A DNA stretch of 64,000 nucleotides from Hofstenia miamia (Eukaryota > Xenacoelomorpha > Acoela > Hofsteniidae). The position numbers were made by a program, and so were the translations under genes. The stretch is taken from positions 1-64,000 of the forward strand of contig CABFPE010001179.1 in NCBI GenBank assembly GCA_900660155.1, given 5' to 3'. The notes beneath the pieces were generated by a model, which worked only from the letters and a program-made list of their open reading frames with translations, was not told the origin of the DNA and ran no database searches. Of this stretch, positions 9,836-18,900 are shown in pieces; within the stretch, counting starts at the first letter, position 1, and every line of letters starts with the position of its first letter.

Positions 9836-12800
9836 GTGTTAATTGTAACAGACCTAATTAAGACTAATACAATTACAGTTGTAATAAATGGAGTGATGGT
9901 CAAGGCAACGATAGATACGGGAGCAGTAATATCAATTATTACTGACGAATGTGCGGCGAAAATAGGAATTGACAATAGAAAATTGGAAAGTGAAAAGAGC
10001 AGATTACTTAACGCATCGGGAGATTACATTGATACCAAAGGGAAGTTAGTAGAAATACCGATGAGGATCGCTAACACTACGTTTTTGCAAACATTTACAG
10101 TAATAGACACAGAAAAAAATGCGCTCCCCTACGAAGTAATATTAGGAAATGATTTTTTGATGAATAACAGATGTATCATCGACTACACCAACAAAACTAT
10201 ATCGGTCCAAGAAGAAATAGTAACAACTTGCGAAGAAGAGCAAGGTACAGAAACTATAGAATTTCGGCTAACAGAAGACGTGAAGATTTTACCTAATAAT
10301 TGGAAGATGTGTCAGATAGAAACGGAGAATTATGTGATGTCTGAAGTTATGATATACGATCAAAAAGGTATAAATACGAAAAAGGTCTCTATACCATCAA
10401 GTTTGTGTGTAGTAAAAAATGGCAGAGGAATGATACCAATGTTAAACGCAACTAATCATGTGGTCAATATAAAGAAGGATACTTTAAGGTTAAAAGGAAA
10501 AAAAGTAAAAACCGAGAAAACGATGGTGAACAAGGCAATTAATATAATACAAGAAGAAAATGAGGAGTATCAAATACCAGAAATAACAGAAGAGGAGTAT
10601 CAACACCTAAGCGCGGAAGAAAGAAAACAATTGGTAGGAATACTCAAAAGACATGCAAGAATATTTAATTATGGAGAAATAAGTGTGGGAAAAGCAGTTG
10701 GAGAGACGCACAAAATAATAACCACAACGGAAGAACCAATAAGATTGCCATGCAGAAGAGTTCCCGAACACTTAAAAGAACATTATAACACGATATTGAA
10801 TGAACTAATTGACAATAAGATAATTAGGCCAAGCGAAAGTCCTTATGCCGCGCCCACGGTATTCGTGAAACAAGGTGAGAAATACAGACTCTGCATAGAT
10901 TTCCGGAAACTTAATGATATAACAAAGAAAGATGCCTACCCACTCCCGAGGATAGAAGACATTATATATGAAGCCAGTAAAAATAAGTATTACACATGCA
11001 TAGATCTCTGCAAAGCATACTGGCAAGTGCCAATGGAACCTTCAGATATTGAAAAGACAGCATTTATAACGCCATATGGACTGTACGAATGGATGTACAT
11101 GGCTTTTGGGTTATGTAATGCACCGGCTACATTTCAGAGATATGTGACAAAAGTTTTGAAACAGAATAACAGACAAGTCGAAAAAGGGATAAGTGCATAC
11201 ATAGACGACATACTCATAGCGAGCGAAACAATTGAAGAACATTTTGAAAAACTCGATAGAACGCTAAACATCCTGTATAAAGCGGGGTTACGAGTAAATG
11301 GAAAGAAATGTGAAATTTTAAAGGAACAAGTCGTATTTTTGGGAAGGCAGATCCGGAAAGGAGAAATTCGGATGAAGAACAACGCCAGAGACATGATTCA
11401 GAATATTAACAGCCCGAAAACAAAAAAGGATCTACAGAGAATTATGGGTTTTATTAACTACTATGGTTCTTTTATATCGAATGTAGCACACAAAACCGGA
11501 AAAATGACAGAACTGTTAAAGAAGAACAAAGTCTTCGAATGGACGTGGAGAGAACAGGAACAGTTGGATAATATAAAGAATGAGTTAAGCCAAATGCCTT
11601 CATTAAATACGCCGGACTATGATAAAGAGTTTATTCTCGATTGCGATGCAAGTAATGTTGCCATAGGGGCGTGCTTGGGCCAAATCAAAGACGGCAAGGA
11701 AGTGCCGATACAGTTCTTTAGTAGAAAGTTAAAACAAAGCGAAGAAAATTATGGATCAACGAAATTGGAGATGTTATCATTGGTCGAAAGTATAAAGAAA
11801 TTTCGGTACTTTTTAATAGGACAAACATTTAAAGTGAGAACTGATAATAGTGGGCTCGCATGGCTTAAAAAGTTTTCAGGCGATAAATCATCAATTGTAT
11901 CACGATGGATTGAATACTTAAATGAGTTCAAATTTAACATAGAACATCGGAAAGGAACGTTACATAAGAACGCAGACTTTTGGACGGCGCTTCCCGAATA
12001 TCAACGAGATATAGAAAAGGTCGACGGCGAAAAGAAAAAGTTTCACTTCATGTCACATAATGAATATATAGAATTACCCGAAATCAATACAGACAAAAAA
12101 GGGAATGCTATAATGCCAATAACAATTAAGGAAGAGATATCAGAAAGAGATATAATCGAAAAACAAAAAAGTGACTTGATACTGAAAGACATAAGAGACA
12201 AGATGAACAATGACGAATGGACACTGGGAAAAGAAGCTAAAAGTTATTTCCAAAGATATAAGTGGAAATTAAATAGTAATGGACTTTTGTATATAGAAGG
12301 AAAGACGCTAAGAATAGCGATTCCTGAATATTACAAAAGGGAATTAGTTAGGAAGATACATGAAAATGGACATTTGGGTATTATACAAACGGAAAACACC
12401 TTTAACGCTCGATTTATAACCACAAGCATTCGAAGAACAGTCGAAGATGTGATTAATAAATGTAACACATGTCTTATAAATAATAAGAGTCACTTTCCGA
12501 TACAAGTAGCACCGCTTGAAAAAATCATGGCAACGGCACCTAACGAAATTGTTCATGTGGATTTGGAAAAATTGTCTCAAGACGACGAAGGTTATCAGTA
12601 TATATTAGTATTGGTGGATAACTTCACAAAATACGCTCGAATGATACCGCTAGATTCAACAACCGCAAAAGTAGTAGCAGATAAAATTATGAAAGAGTGG
12701 ATCTTAAAATTCGGACCAATGCAAACAATAATATCTGATAGGGGCGTTCAATTTGAGAGTAAATTATTTGAAGAAATGACTAAACTGATGGAGATATTAA

Positions 12801-13726
12801 CAGAAAAGACGACTGCATACCACCCACAAGCTAATGGAGCAGTGGAAAGATTGAATAGAACAATGATAAAATTGATAAGAGTATTAACTTCAAGAGTCGG
12901 AGGAAGAGATTGGAGAGAAGTATTGGAAATAGTTGAATATTTCTATAATACATCGGTACACTCCACGACGGGAATGACCCCATATAAAGCTATGTACGGA
13001 AGAGAAGCGGCAACGCCGGTATCAATGCAATATCATGCATACTCTGAAAAGCCAGATCACGATTACATAAGAAAATTAAAAGATCAGATAACTGGAATCC
13101 ACGAAGCTATGTGCCATAATATAAAGAAGTCAGCGATAAGGCAAGAAAGAAATTTCAACAAAAAGATATATGGCGAACCACACAGGGTAGGGGACAAAGT
13201 TTACGCATACACTCTAATGAGAACACAAGACGTGAACCAAGTAAGGAAACTTAAAACACAGTGGTCAGGGCCATTCACGGTAATACAAACACTACCCAAT
13301 AATAATTATAAATTGAATGACGGACGAGTATTACATTTTCAGAATTTAAAAAGAGCAACAGTAAACATAGAGCAAGTAACCCTTGACAAAAACGCAGAGT
13401 TTAAAATTGTACAGGTTGATGATGGTACATATGCCGAAATGGACGATCTAGATAGTGTTCACGAAGAAGAATTTCAAGAAGAATATAGACCTGAGAGAGA
13501 TGAACCTGAAGTTGAAAGAAGGATAATGCCCCAGAGGGCAGCTAAAAACAAATTAAAATATGACCCAGAGATATGGGATATTAATTTAGTAACTGAATTT
13601 AGGAAAAATGAAACGAACGGAACGATCACCGCTGAAATCGAGGAGAGTAAGAAGGAGAAGGACCCCGCAGACCGATCGTCAAATAAAGGGCGTGAGGATA
13701 CAGGGAACATCAGCGAGCTCCACTAA
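9836..13726 (+). CDS. pol: Pol polyprotein, copy 1 (about 1,296 aa)
   Basis: This is the replication polyprotein, probably made as Gag-Pol by -1 frameshifting; the coordinate given is only the first GTG in the open frame. Domains run in Ty3/Gypsy order. An aspartic protease has DTG at residues 27-29. The reverse transcriptase spans about 290-480, with YIDD at 455-458. RNase H begins with DCD near 602-604, and RTDNSGLAWL follows. Integrase has an HHCC zinc module (H near 842, CNTC at 876-879). Its catalytic D909, D968 and E1004 are 35 residues apart at the last step, the classic D,D(35)E. A GPF/Y module (SGPFTV) lies near residue 1,145. The acidic C-terminal tail overlaps the start of ORF3 by 119 bases. 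Confidence 0.95.
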   Translation: MLIVTDLIKTNTITVVINGVMVKATIDTGAVISIITDECAAKIGIDNRKLESEKSRLLNASGDYIDTKGKLVEIPMRIANTTFLQTFTVIDTEKNALPYEVILGNDFLMNNRCIIDYTNKTISVQEEIVTTCEEEQGTETIEFRLTEDVKILPNNWKMCQIETENYVMSEVMIYDQKGINTKKVSIPSSLCVVKNGRGMIPMLNATNHVVNIKKDTLRLKGKKVKTEKTMVNKAINIIQEENEEYQIPEITEEEYQHLSAEERKQLVGILKRHARIFNYGEISVGKAVGETHKIITTTEEPIRLPCRRVPEHLKEHYNTILNELIDNKIIRPSESPYAAPTVFVKQGEKYRLCIDFRKLNDITKKDAYPLPRIEDIIYEASKNKYYTCIDLCKAYWQVPMEPSDIEKTAFITPYGLYEWMYMAFGLCNAPATFQRYVTKVLKQNNRQVEKGISAYIDDILIASETIEEHFEKLDRTLNILYKAGLRVNGKKCEILKEQVVFLGRQIRKGEIRMKNNARDMIQNINSPKTKKDLQRIMGFINYYGSFISNVAHKTGKMTELLKKNKVFEWTWREQEQLDNIKNELSQMPSLNTPDYDKEFILDCDASNVAIGACLGQIKDGKEVPIQFFSRKLKQSEENYGSTKLEMLSLVESIKKFRYFLIGQTFKVRTDNSGLAWLKKFSGDKSSIVSRWIEYLNEFKFNIEHRKGTLHKNADFWTALPEYQRDIEKVDGEKKKFHFMSHNEYIELPEINTDKKGNAIMPITIKEEISERDIIEKQKSDLILKDIRDKMNNDEWTLGKEAKSYFQRYKWKLNSNGLLYIEGKTLRIAIPEYYKRELVRKIHENGHLGIIQTENTFNARFITTSIRRTVEDVINKCNTCLINNKSHFPIQVAPLEKIMATAPNEIVHVDLEKLSQDDEGYQYILVLVDNFTKYARMIPLDSTTAKVVADKIMKEWILKFGPMQTIISDRGVQFESKLFEEMTKLMEILTEKTTAYHPQANGAVERLNRTMIKLIRVLTSRVGGRDWREVLEIVEYFYNTSVHSTTGMTPYKAMYGREAATPVSMQYHAYSEKPDHDYIRKLKDQITGIHEAMCHNIKKSAIRQERNFNKKIYGEPHRVGDKVYAYTLMRTQDVNQVRKLKTQWSGPFTVIQTLPNNNYKLNDGRVLHFQNLKRATVNIEQVTLDKNAEFKIVQVDDGTYAEMDDLDSVHEEEFQEEYRPERDEPEVERRIMPQRAAKNKLKYDPEIWDINLVTEFRKNETNGTITAEIEESKKEKDPADRSSNKGREDTGNISELH

Positions 13727-16700
13727 CATAACTAAATCTCCGCAATCCGATTGCCAAATAAAGGGCATGACGATGGAGAATTCTCCACCCAGCAACAAGC
13801 GACGCAGAGTTAGAAGAAGGGCTCCACAGTCCGATTACCAATTAAAGGGTATGACGACGGAGCAGATGACACCTACCAACAAACGACGAAGAATAAGGAG
13901 GAGGTCTCCTCAATCTGATTACCGAATAAAGGGTATGAGGATGGAGACAATAAAAGAGAAATCACCCTCTACCAAATGTCAATTAACGGGCAGGCGGGTA
14001 AATGAGGGCCATCAACGAGATACTGATCGCCAATTAAAGGGCGTGAGGTTGGAAACACCGAATTATGCACACTCCCCTTCAACATCTACAAGTACTCAAA
14101 GCCAAATAAAGGGCGGCGAGGAAACAGCATCCACGAGTACTCAAAGCCAATTAAAGGGCGGCGAGGAAATAACTTCAGTAGCTATGGAAAGTTGGGATAC
14201 ACAACCCATAAGTGATGACTCCGATATGGATACTTCGCAGATACCGTCAACGAGCTCAATCCCCACAACAACAAGCTCAGGAATTTTTTCGTACAGACAA
14301 ACGTCAACAACTACAAAATCATCACGATCGGAAGAGAGAGAGAGCCGCATGACAAAAATAGGACGAGATAGAATACATCCCTATTTCATAGCAAACAGAA
14401 AAATGAGATATAATTCGTACGACAATCTATCGCCAGAAACTAAGCGGCTAATACAACACAGTACTTCCACCAAAGAGAATGAAAGTTATGCGATCCCAAT
14501 CGTTATTGATAAGAAAAATCGTCCAACTTGCAATACGATAATAGCATATAAGGAAGATATGAAGGAACAATTCAACAGACCATACTTCAAAAGTACAGTC
14601 CATATCACGTTTGATGAACAATTCACAATGAAAGATGTCCAGAAACTAGTAAAGAATAAAGACAAAATTGTAAATGAATGCGAACAAGTAAACCTCGATA
14701 AAAACCATCTGACGATAGTCTATTTTGTAAAAGACGCTGAGATAGAATCAAAAAGACTTCAAACTAACATCGAAGAAACACTCAAAATAGCTAAGAAACA
14801 GAAGACGAGGGTAATACTAATCGTAACACAGAAATCAGAAGAATTACCGGACTGTATAAAAGAATTGGAAATCAGATTAGATAATTTGTTCACAGTGGAT
14901 AATGGTACAAGAAGAATATCTGAACTGATAAAAATGGACTTACAAATTAATGAAATAGCCCCAGCGGAGAGAATCATGGTGGAACCTAAAATCGCTATCG
15001 ACATGTACTATCAAACACGTACTATGGAACTGCTGGGGATAAACGAAAATTTGGAAGAGACTGGAAACTTGTTTCTAAAGTGCAGTATGAACCAAACACC
15101 TGAGCATTTGGAAAAGATAGCGACAGTATGGTCGGAGATTAAAGCAGAAAAGCCTACGCATGAGGAGTGGCCAATGATAGACATAAAATCGCCCACGAAA
15201 AAGTATCATAAAAGTACTGAGGCCACGTTATACGAGATCAGAAGAGCGTATGAAATGGAAGCTAAGAGGAACTTTAAAACACAAATGTTTGAAGAAATTA
15301 ATGCCCCAGAGATCAGAGCCAGAACAGCCATTTGGATACTAACGATCGCACTAACATACAATGATAAGTTGGTACTGCCTATGATGCGAAAGGAGCGGAG
15401 ACAAATAGCTAGACAGAAAAAATTTGAAATAGCTGTAGCGCCGATCCCGACGAACATTAAACAGTGGTTGTTGCAAAATGTAGAGATGTTACCGATGTCT
15501 CCGACTAAAAAAGTACAACAAAGATTTGAAAAACATTTTACAAGGTTGTTAGTACAGCAACATACATTGGGAAGGCCCAGCATAATAGAACTAGCAAACA
15601 AAACGGGGATCTGCCCAAGTGAGATTGATATTCTAACGGATGAAACAAAGAAATATATGTGGGGCGCAACCTCTAACACGAAACTAAGGGCGCTTAAAAA
15701 TCAACCGTGGCTAACGACTAGGAATTTAATTAGAAGAGAGCACGCGGAAACGGTGCAGACGATAAAAATGGTAGAAGAAAAGAGAATTCATGAGGTGATC
15801 ACAAAAGAGATAAAGAAATATCTGAAAAATTATCCGCAGTGTGCCTATACCAAAATTATCAAACGCTCAGAAACCATGAGGAAAGAGGGAAAAAATTGCC
15901 CCATCGAAATTATTGAAATGGTGAGTAAGAGTAAAGAAGAAATGTTAATTGAAGAACAACTCTTACAATCTACCAACATAGCCTTAACTCCGAATACACA
16001 ACGAGTAATCGATAAAGTTAATATTGAGAAGTGGGGCGAACAGGAGCCCAGCGAATTATCATGGGTCGACACTGATGACGAAAGACTGTTAGTAGAAATC
16101 ACGGTGCGACGAGAAAGAACAAACAATATTGTACAAAGAATATTTGGAGAAGTGTATGAAAGAGAAACCAAATCGTTAATTAAAGTTCTCTGCACGGAAG
16201 CATTTACCAGACAAGAGATAGACGAACTATTGGAGCCACAAAACCAGATTGCAGTGGATATAGAGTGTATTACGTCGAAAATGATAATAAAACCTGAGAC
16301 TGCCCAGAATTTGATGAAGAATGGTCTAACCGATACTTTCTGGGAAAACATTAAGAAGTCGAAGAACAATTATCCTGCTACGTTCGGCATGGCCACAACG
16401 GCAGAAATGCAAGGCTCATATGAGGCGATAGAAGAGAAAACAATGACAACGATATTAAAATGCGCGCCACCTCCGACTATCTTCATACCAATGCTGCTAC
16501 CAACTTGGAGATTGAAAGACAAAAGAGCCATTAAAGCAATGTGGCACGAAGAAAATACATACGTCAATAGCAGACAAGCAGCTGAAAGAATTGTCAATGA
16601 CGATCGTTATAAGAAGTCAAAAGAGATTTTATTAAAGAACGACAATAAAGAAAGAGTCTTTATAGAAGGGCAAGTTACACCCTACGACCTCTATAGAGAA

Positions 16701-17333
16701 GGAGAACCAATATGCAGACAAATTAAGAAAGTCCGAGCAGAAATCGAAAAAAGGTCGACACAAACTGTGATATTATTCTCTGGAATCAACGACATTGTGT
16801 GGGGAGAACTGTGGAGTTCACAATATCGATACTACGACGTAATGAGGAGAGTGGAAATTATCACTATGGTCAGATTAGGAAAGAATAAACCGGAAAACAT
16901 CACCGAGGAAGAAGTACTGGAGAACATAAGTGCATTCTATGACGAAGCGTCGATTTCAAAGTCATTACGATCAACGTATGAATTCTTCTACCCAAATACG
17001 ACGATTCATCCAGATTTGGCACACACCAGTAGAATTGACGCGATTATGACATTAATGATAGCCATAAAGGGCATGAAACTCTACAGAAAACACTACGAGA
17101 TATTCAACGAAAAGTTAAACGAATTACGGAGTATGTGTACGATAGCTAAATCTCTAAAGAACCCGTCGTTCTTAAGACACAAGAAGATGCTAACAACAGA
17201 GAAAGACGTCGTGCTAAAAATTACGAAAGATGAGGCGTACGAAAACGTTACGTGGGAAATGAAAGAAGCCAGTGAGATAATCAAAAAGGCGGCCGAGATG
17301 GTACATGGAGAGAGAGTGGTCATCCTTAATTAG
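13608..17333 (+). CDS. ORF3, copy 1: 1,241-aa protein of unknown function
   Basis: A long third ORF starts at an ATG inside the pol tail and sits in the gag frame. It occupies the place of env, but I see no signal peptide, no furin-like site in an ectodomain context and no hydrophobic fusion or anchor segment. The first 180 residues are very basic (KRRRVRRR-type stretches, likely nuclear) and contain eight Q-(I/L)-K-G repeats. A Ser/Thr-rich linker follows. Residues about 365-430 (LTIVYFVKD ... RVILIVTQKSEELP) and about 1,015-1,150 (TQTVILFSGINDIVWGE ... TTIHPDLAHTSR) look like SGNH/GDSL-type alpha/beta segments; G-x-N-D is block III of that family. GDSL-type extra ORFs have been described in bdelloid rotifer LTR elements. 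Expression by splicing is likely, as for env, but no splice sites were assigned. The hydrolase idea is tentative. Confidence 0.85.
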   Translation: MKRTERSPLKSRRVRRRRTPQTDRQIKGVRIQGTSASSTNITKSPQSDCQIKGMTMENSPPSNKRRRVRRRAPQSDYQLKGMTTEQMTPTNKRRRIRRRSPQSDYRIKGMRMETIKEKSPSTKCQLTGRRVNEGHQRDTDRQLKGVRLETPNYAHSPSTSTSTQSQIKGGEETASTSTQSQLKGGEEITSVAMESWDTQPISDDSDMDTSQIPSTSSIPTTTSSGIFSYRQTSTTTKSSRSEERESRMTKIGRDRIHPYFIANRKMRYNSYDNLSPETKRLIQHSTSTKENESYAIPIVIDKKNRPTCNTIIAYKEDMKEQFNRPYFKSTVHITFDEQFTMKDVQKLVKNKDKIVNECEQVNLDKNHLTIVYFVKDAEIESKRLQTNIEETLKIAKKQKTRVILIVTQKSEELPDCIKELEIRLDNLFTVDNGTRRISELIKMDLQINEIAPAERIMVEPKIAIDMYYQTRTMELLGINENLEETGNLFLKCSMNQTPEHLEKIATVWSEIKAEKPTHEEWPMIDIKSPTKKYHKSTEATLYEIRRAYEMEAKRNFKTQMFEEINAPEIRARTAIWILTIALTYNDKLVLPMMRKERRQIARQKKFEIAVAPIPTNIKQWLLQNVEMLPMSPTKKVQQRFEKHFTRLLVQQHTLGRPSIIELANKTGICPSEIDILTDETKKYMWGATSNTKLRALKNQPWLTTRNLIRREHAETVQTIKMVEEKRIHEVITKEIKKYLKNYPQCAYTKIIKRSETMRKEGKNCPIEIIEMVSKSKEEMLIEEQLLQSTNIALTPNTQRVIDKVNIEKWGEQEPSELSWVDTDDERLLVEITVRRERTNNIVQRIFGEVYERETKSLIKVLCTEAFTRQEIDELLEPQNQIAVDIECITSKMIIKPETAQNLMKNGLTDTFWENIKKSKNNYPATFGMATTAEMQGSYEAIEEKTMTTILKCAPPPTIFIPMLLPTWRLKDKRAIKAMWHEENTYVNSRQAAERIVNDDRYKKSKEILLKNDNKERVFIEGQVTPYDLYREGEPICRQIKKVRAEIEKRSTQTVILFSGINDIVWGELWSSQYRYYDVMRRVEIITMVRLGKNKPENITEEEVLENISAFYDEASISKSLRSTYEFFYPNTTIHPDLAHTSRIDAIMTLMIAIKGMKLYRKHYEIFNEKLNELRSMCTIAKSLKNPSFLRHKKMLTTEKDVVLKITKDEAYENVTWEMKEASEIIKKAAEMVHGERVVILN
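13680..14158 (+). repeat. Eight in-frame Q-(I/L)-K-G repeats in ORF3
   Basis: The core CAA(A/T)TAAAGGG, or a close variant, starts at 13,680, 13,755, 13,839, 13,923, 13,980, 14,031, 14,103 and 14,148. Spacings are 75, 84, 84, 57, 51, 72 and 45 bases, all multiples of three, so the repeat is kept at protein level. The core peptide is (S/T)-D-x-Q-(I/L)-K-G followed by M, V or G. The first unit lies inside the pol overlap and is therefore coded in two frames. Confidence 0.8.
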
Positions 17334-17337
17334 CTAT

Positions 17338-17350
17338 GCTGGAGGGGGAG
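17338..17350 (+). other. Polypurine tract
   Basis: GGAGGGGGAG directly precedes the TGTGA start of the 3' LTR and would prime plus-strand DNA synthesis. The same tract ends at 26,204, 32,127, 41,472 and 56,242 before LTRs 3, 4, 5 and 7. Confidence 0.85.
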
Positions 17351-18659
17351 TGTGACATAATCCATCATTCTATCATGATTGGTCAAGATGAGAGGAAAAG
17401 GATAAGGAAACAAAGACTAAATTTATTATTGATTATAATGATTAAATTGTAAATCATGATAGGATTGATTATTTTCACTTTGTAAATGTTTTGTGCAATA
17501 TTATCTAAAATTATACTCGACGGTATTTGACAAAACAAAAGATGGTCAAACAGCATAGTCAAATTAAAGCTGACGTTGCGTAAAATTAGCAGAAATATTA
17601 AAGCGAGGGAAAAACTGTCAACAAGAAAGATTAACAGGTACTTGTCGAGTATTTAGTTGTTTATCACCAAAGTGCTATAAATATAATGAATCAGATGTAA
17701 CTATTGATGAGCAAATCTACTTTGGATTCGTTTTCTATTGTCAGGTCATTTTGTATATTTAAATGGAAAGCTAAACGTATACGAACTAGGGTGATTGTAT
17801 GGTGGTTCCCAACCCCCAGTTAACACTGTACTCTAAGGTTACAGATAGGTATAGGAGTTTTTGCCGTTATAGCTTTCCTAATTGTCGTTGCTTGTCTGAT
17901 AGAGTTATCGCGACCTATAAGTCTTACATGTTGATTATATTATTGATGAACTCCAGTTATTCGTTACTATCTTTACTATGTTCCAGGATGATTGATGATT
18001 TCACAGTGGTCACACTTATATGTTTATTACGATTGTATCTTTATATCTTATTACATATAGTAACTCTAATAGTTGTTACATGTTGCTCAATGTTATATAA
18101 GGGAGACCTTCGGCCGACTTACAGTTCTTATTTCTTGCTGGCGGCATTGATTGTTTACATGTATAAAGGGCTATTATTTATTTATCTATATGTAGGGTTA
18201 TTAAATGTAGGGACTCATAAGAAGCTATTACAGCCGAACAGTTGCACCACTTCGTTTATTGCACTAGTTCGTAATAACAAAAACAATCAATGCACTAAAT
18301 TACTAAGTAGTTGCCATTCCATTTACACTGAGTTCGCTATTCACAATGCCATTCCAGTATTGCTCTCTATCTCACATCAACAGTTCCATTGGTAAGATGC
18401 AGCTGGCGAGTGCGTTCCTGGAGTCGCACGTTTACTATTGAGTGTCGATCCTGTCTTCCAAGCTCTCTGCCTTACCTAAATAAGTTGAGTTAATTAAGCA
18501 GCTACAAAGGCTCTTGCATATTAAATTAGTTTAATAAACAGCACACTTGTTATAAAGGAGAGAGAACGGAAAAGTGTCAACTCGGATTCGTGGTTAATCT
18601 AAGAAAAGTAATAGCTTTCTCTAAATAACGCCCTCATGTTGAGTTGGCATGATTCTACA
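17351..18659 (+). repeat. LTR 2 (shared by copies 1 and 2)
   Basis: A 1,309-base LTR serving both as 3' LTR of copy 1 and 5' LTR of copy 2. It is close to LTR 5: about 17 differences in my hand count (about 1.3%), none in the first 590 bases or so. It contains an open frame of 198 codons in R. Confidence 0.9.
17799..18395 (+). CDS. Possible LTR-encoded 198-aa hydrophobic protein
   Basis: An ATG-started frame lies wholly inside the LTR, about 115 bases downstream of the TATA box. It would therefore sit in the 5' leader of the element's RNA, before gag. The translation has three hydrophobic stretches (around residues 45-60, 75-97 and 110-135) that could cross a membrane, and a Cys/Asn-rich C-terminal part. 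Frames of the same length occur in LTRs 4, 5 and 7. T-rich DNA yields hydrophobic peptides by chance, and between LTR 2 and LTR 4 I count about 11 replacement to 2 silent changes. That looks neutral, so coding is doubtful. Confidence 0.2.
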   Translation: MVVPNPQLTLYSKVTDRYRSFCRYSFPNCRCLSDRVIATYKSYMLIILLMNSSYSLLSLLCSRMIDDFTVVTLICLLRLYLYILLHIVTLIVVTCCSMLYKGDLRPTYSSYFLLAALIVYMYKGLLFIYLYVGLLNVGTHKKLLQPNSCTTSFIALVRNNKNNQCTKLLSSCHSIYTEFAIHNAIPVLLSISHQQFHW

Positions 18660-18900
18660 TGGCGACCATGACAGGCGCTCAAAGAGCGTGCACCAAGGAG
18701 AGAAAACAAATGGCGTAATAGTTAACGAAAGTGTATGGAGACTTACGAACAAGAATTCTACTACGAACTTACGAGTGGGTTAAGATAGTTGTTTCTTCTC
18801 GCTCAAGAATGAAGAGGGAAACAAGCAAAAAGACGATTAGAACCAGGAGTACAAATACTGGTAAGGGACCCAAATACAATTGCCTCTAGTAATTATTAAA

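Larger units (their letters stand above)
6645..18659 (+). mobile_element. Copy 1: Ty3/Gypsy LTR retrotransposon, looks whole
   Basis: A 12,015-base element runs from LTR (6,645-7,948) to LTR (17,351-18,659). It carries a tRNA-Arg primer-binding site, gag, pol (PR-RT-RH-IN, the Ty3/Gypsy order), a third ORF and a purine-rich tract. All three reading frames are open, so at this level it looks whole. The two LTRs differ by about 40 substitutions plus a few small indels in my hand count, roughly 3%. That would be fairly young, but LTRs in a shared-LTR array can be exchanged, so this is not a clean age. This is the leftmost copy and its left LTR abuts non-element DNA. Confidence 0.9.

Noticed and set aside
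10800-11030. Minus-strand short frames across RT
   Set aside because: They are antisense shadows of pol, present in every copy at the same place.
15845-16369. 174-codon minus-strand frame, repeated in copies 3, 4 and 6
   Set aside because: It is the antisense of ORF3. Its Ser/Leu/Ile-rich composition is what the codon use of ORF3 produces in reverse.
13608-17333. ORF3 as a retroviral-type envelope
   Set aside because: No signal peptide, fusion peptide, glycosylated ectodomain pattern or C-terminal membrane anchor is visible; the protein is charged throughout.
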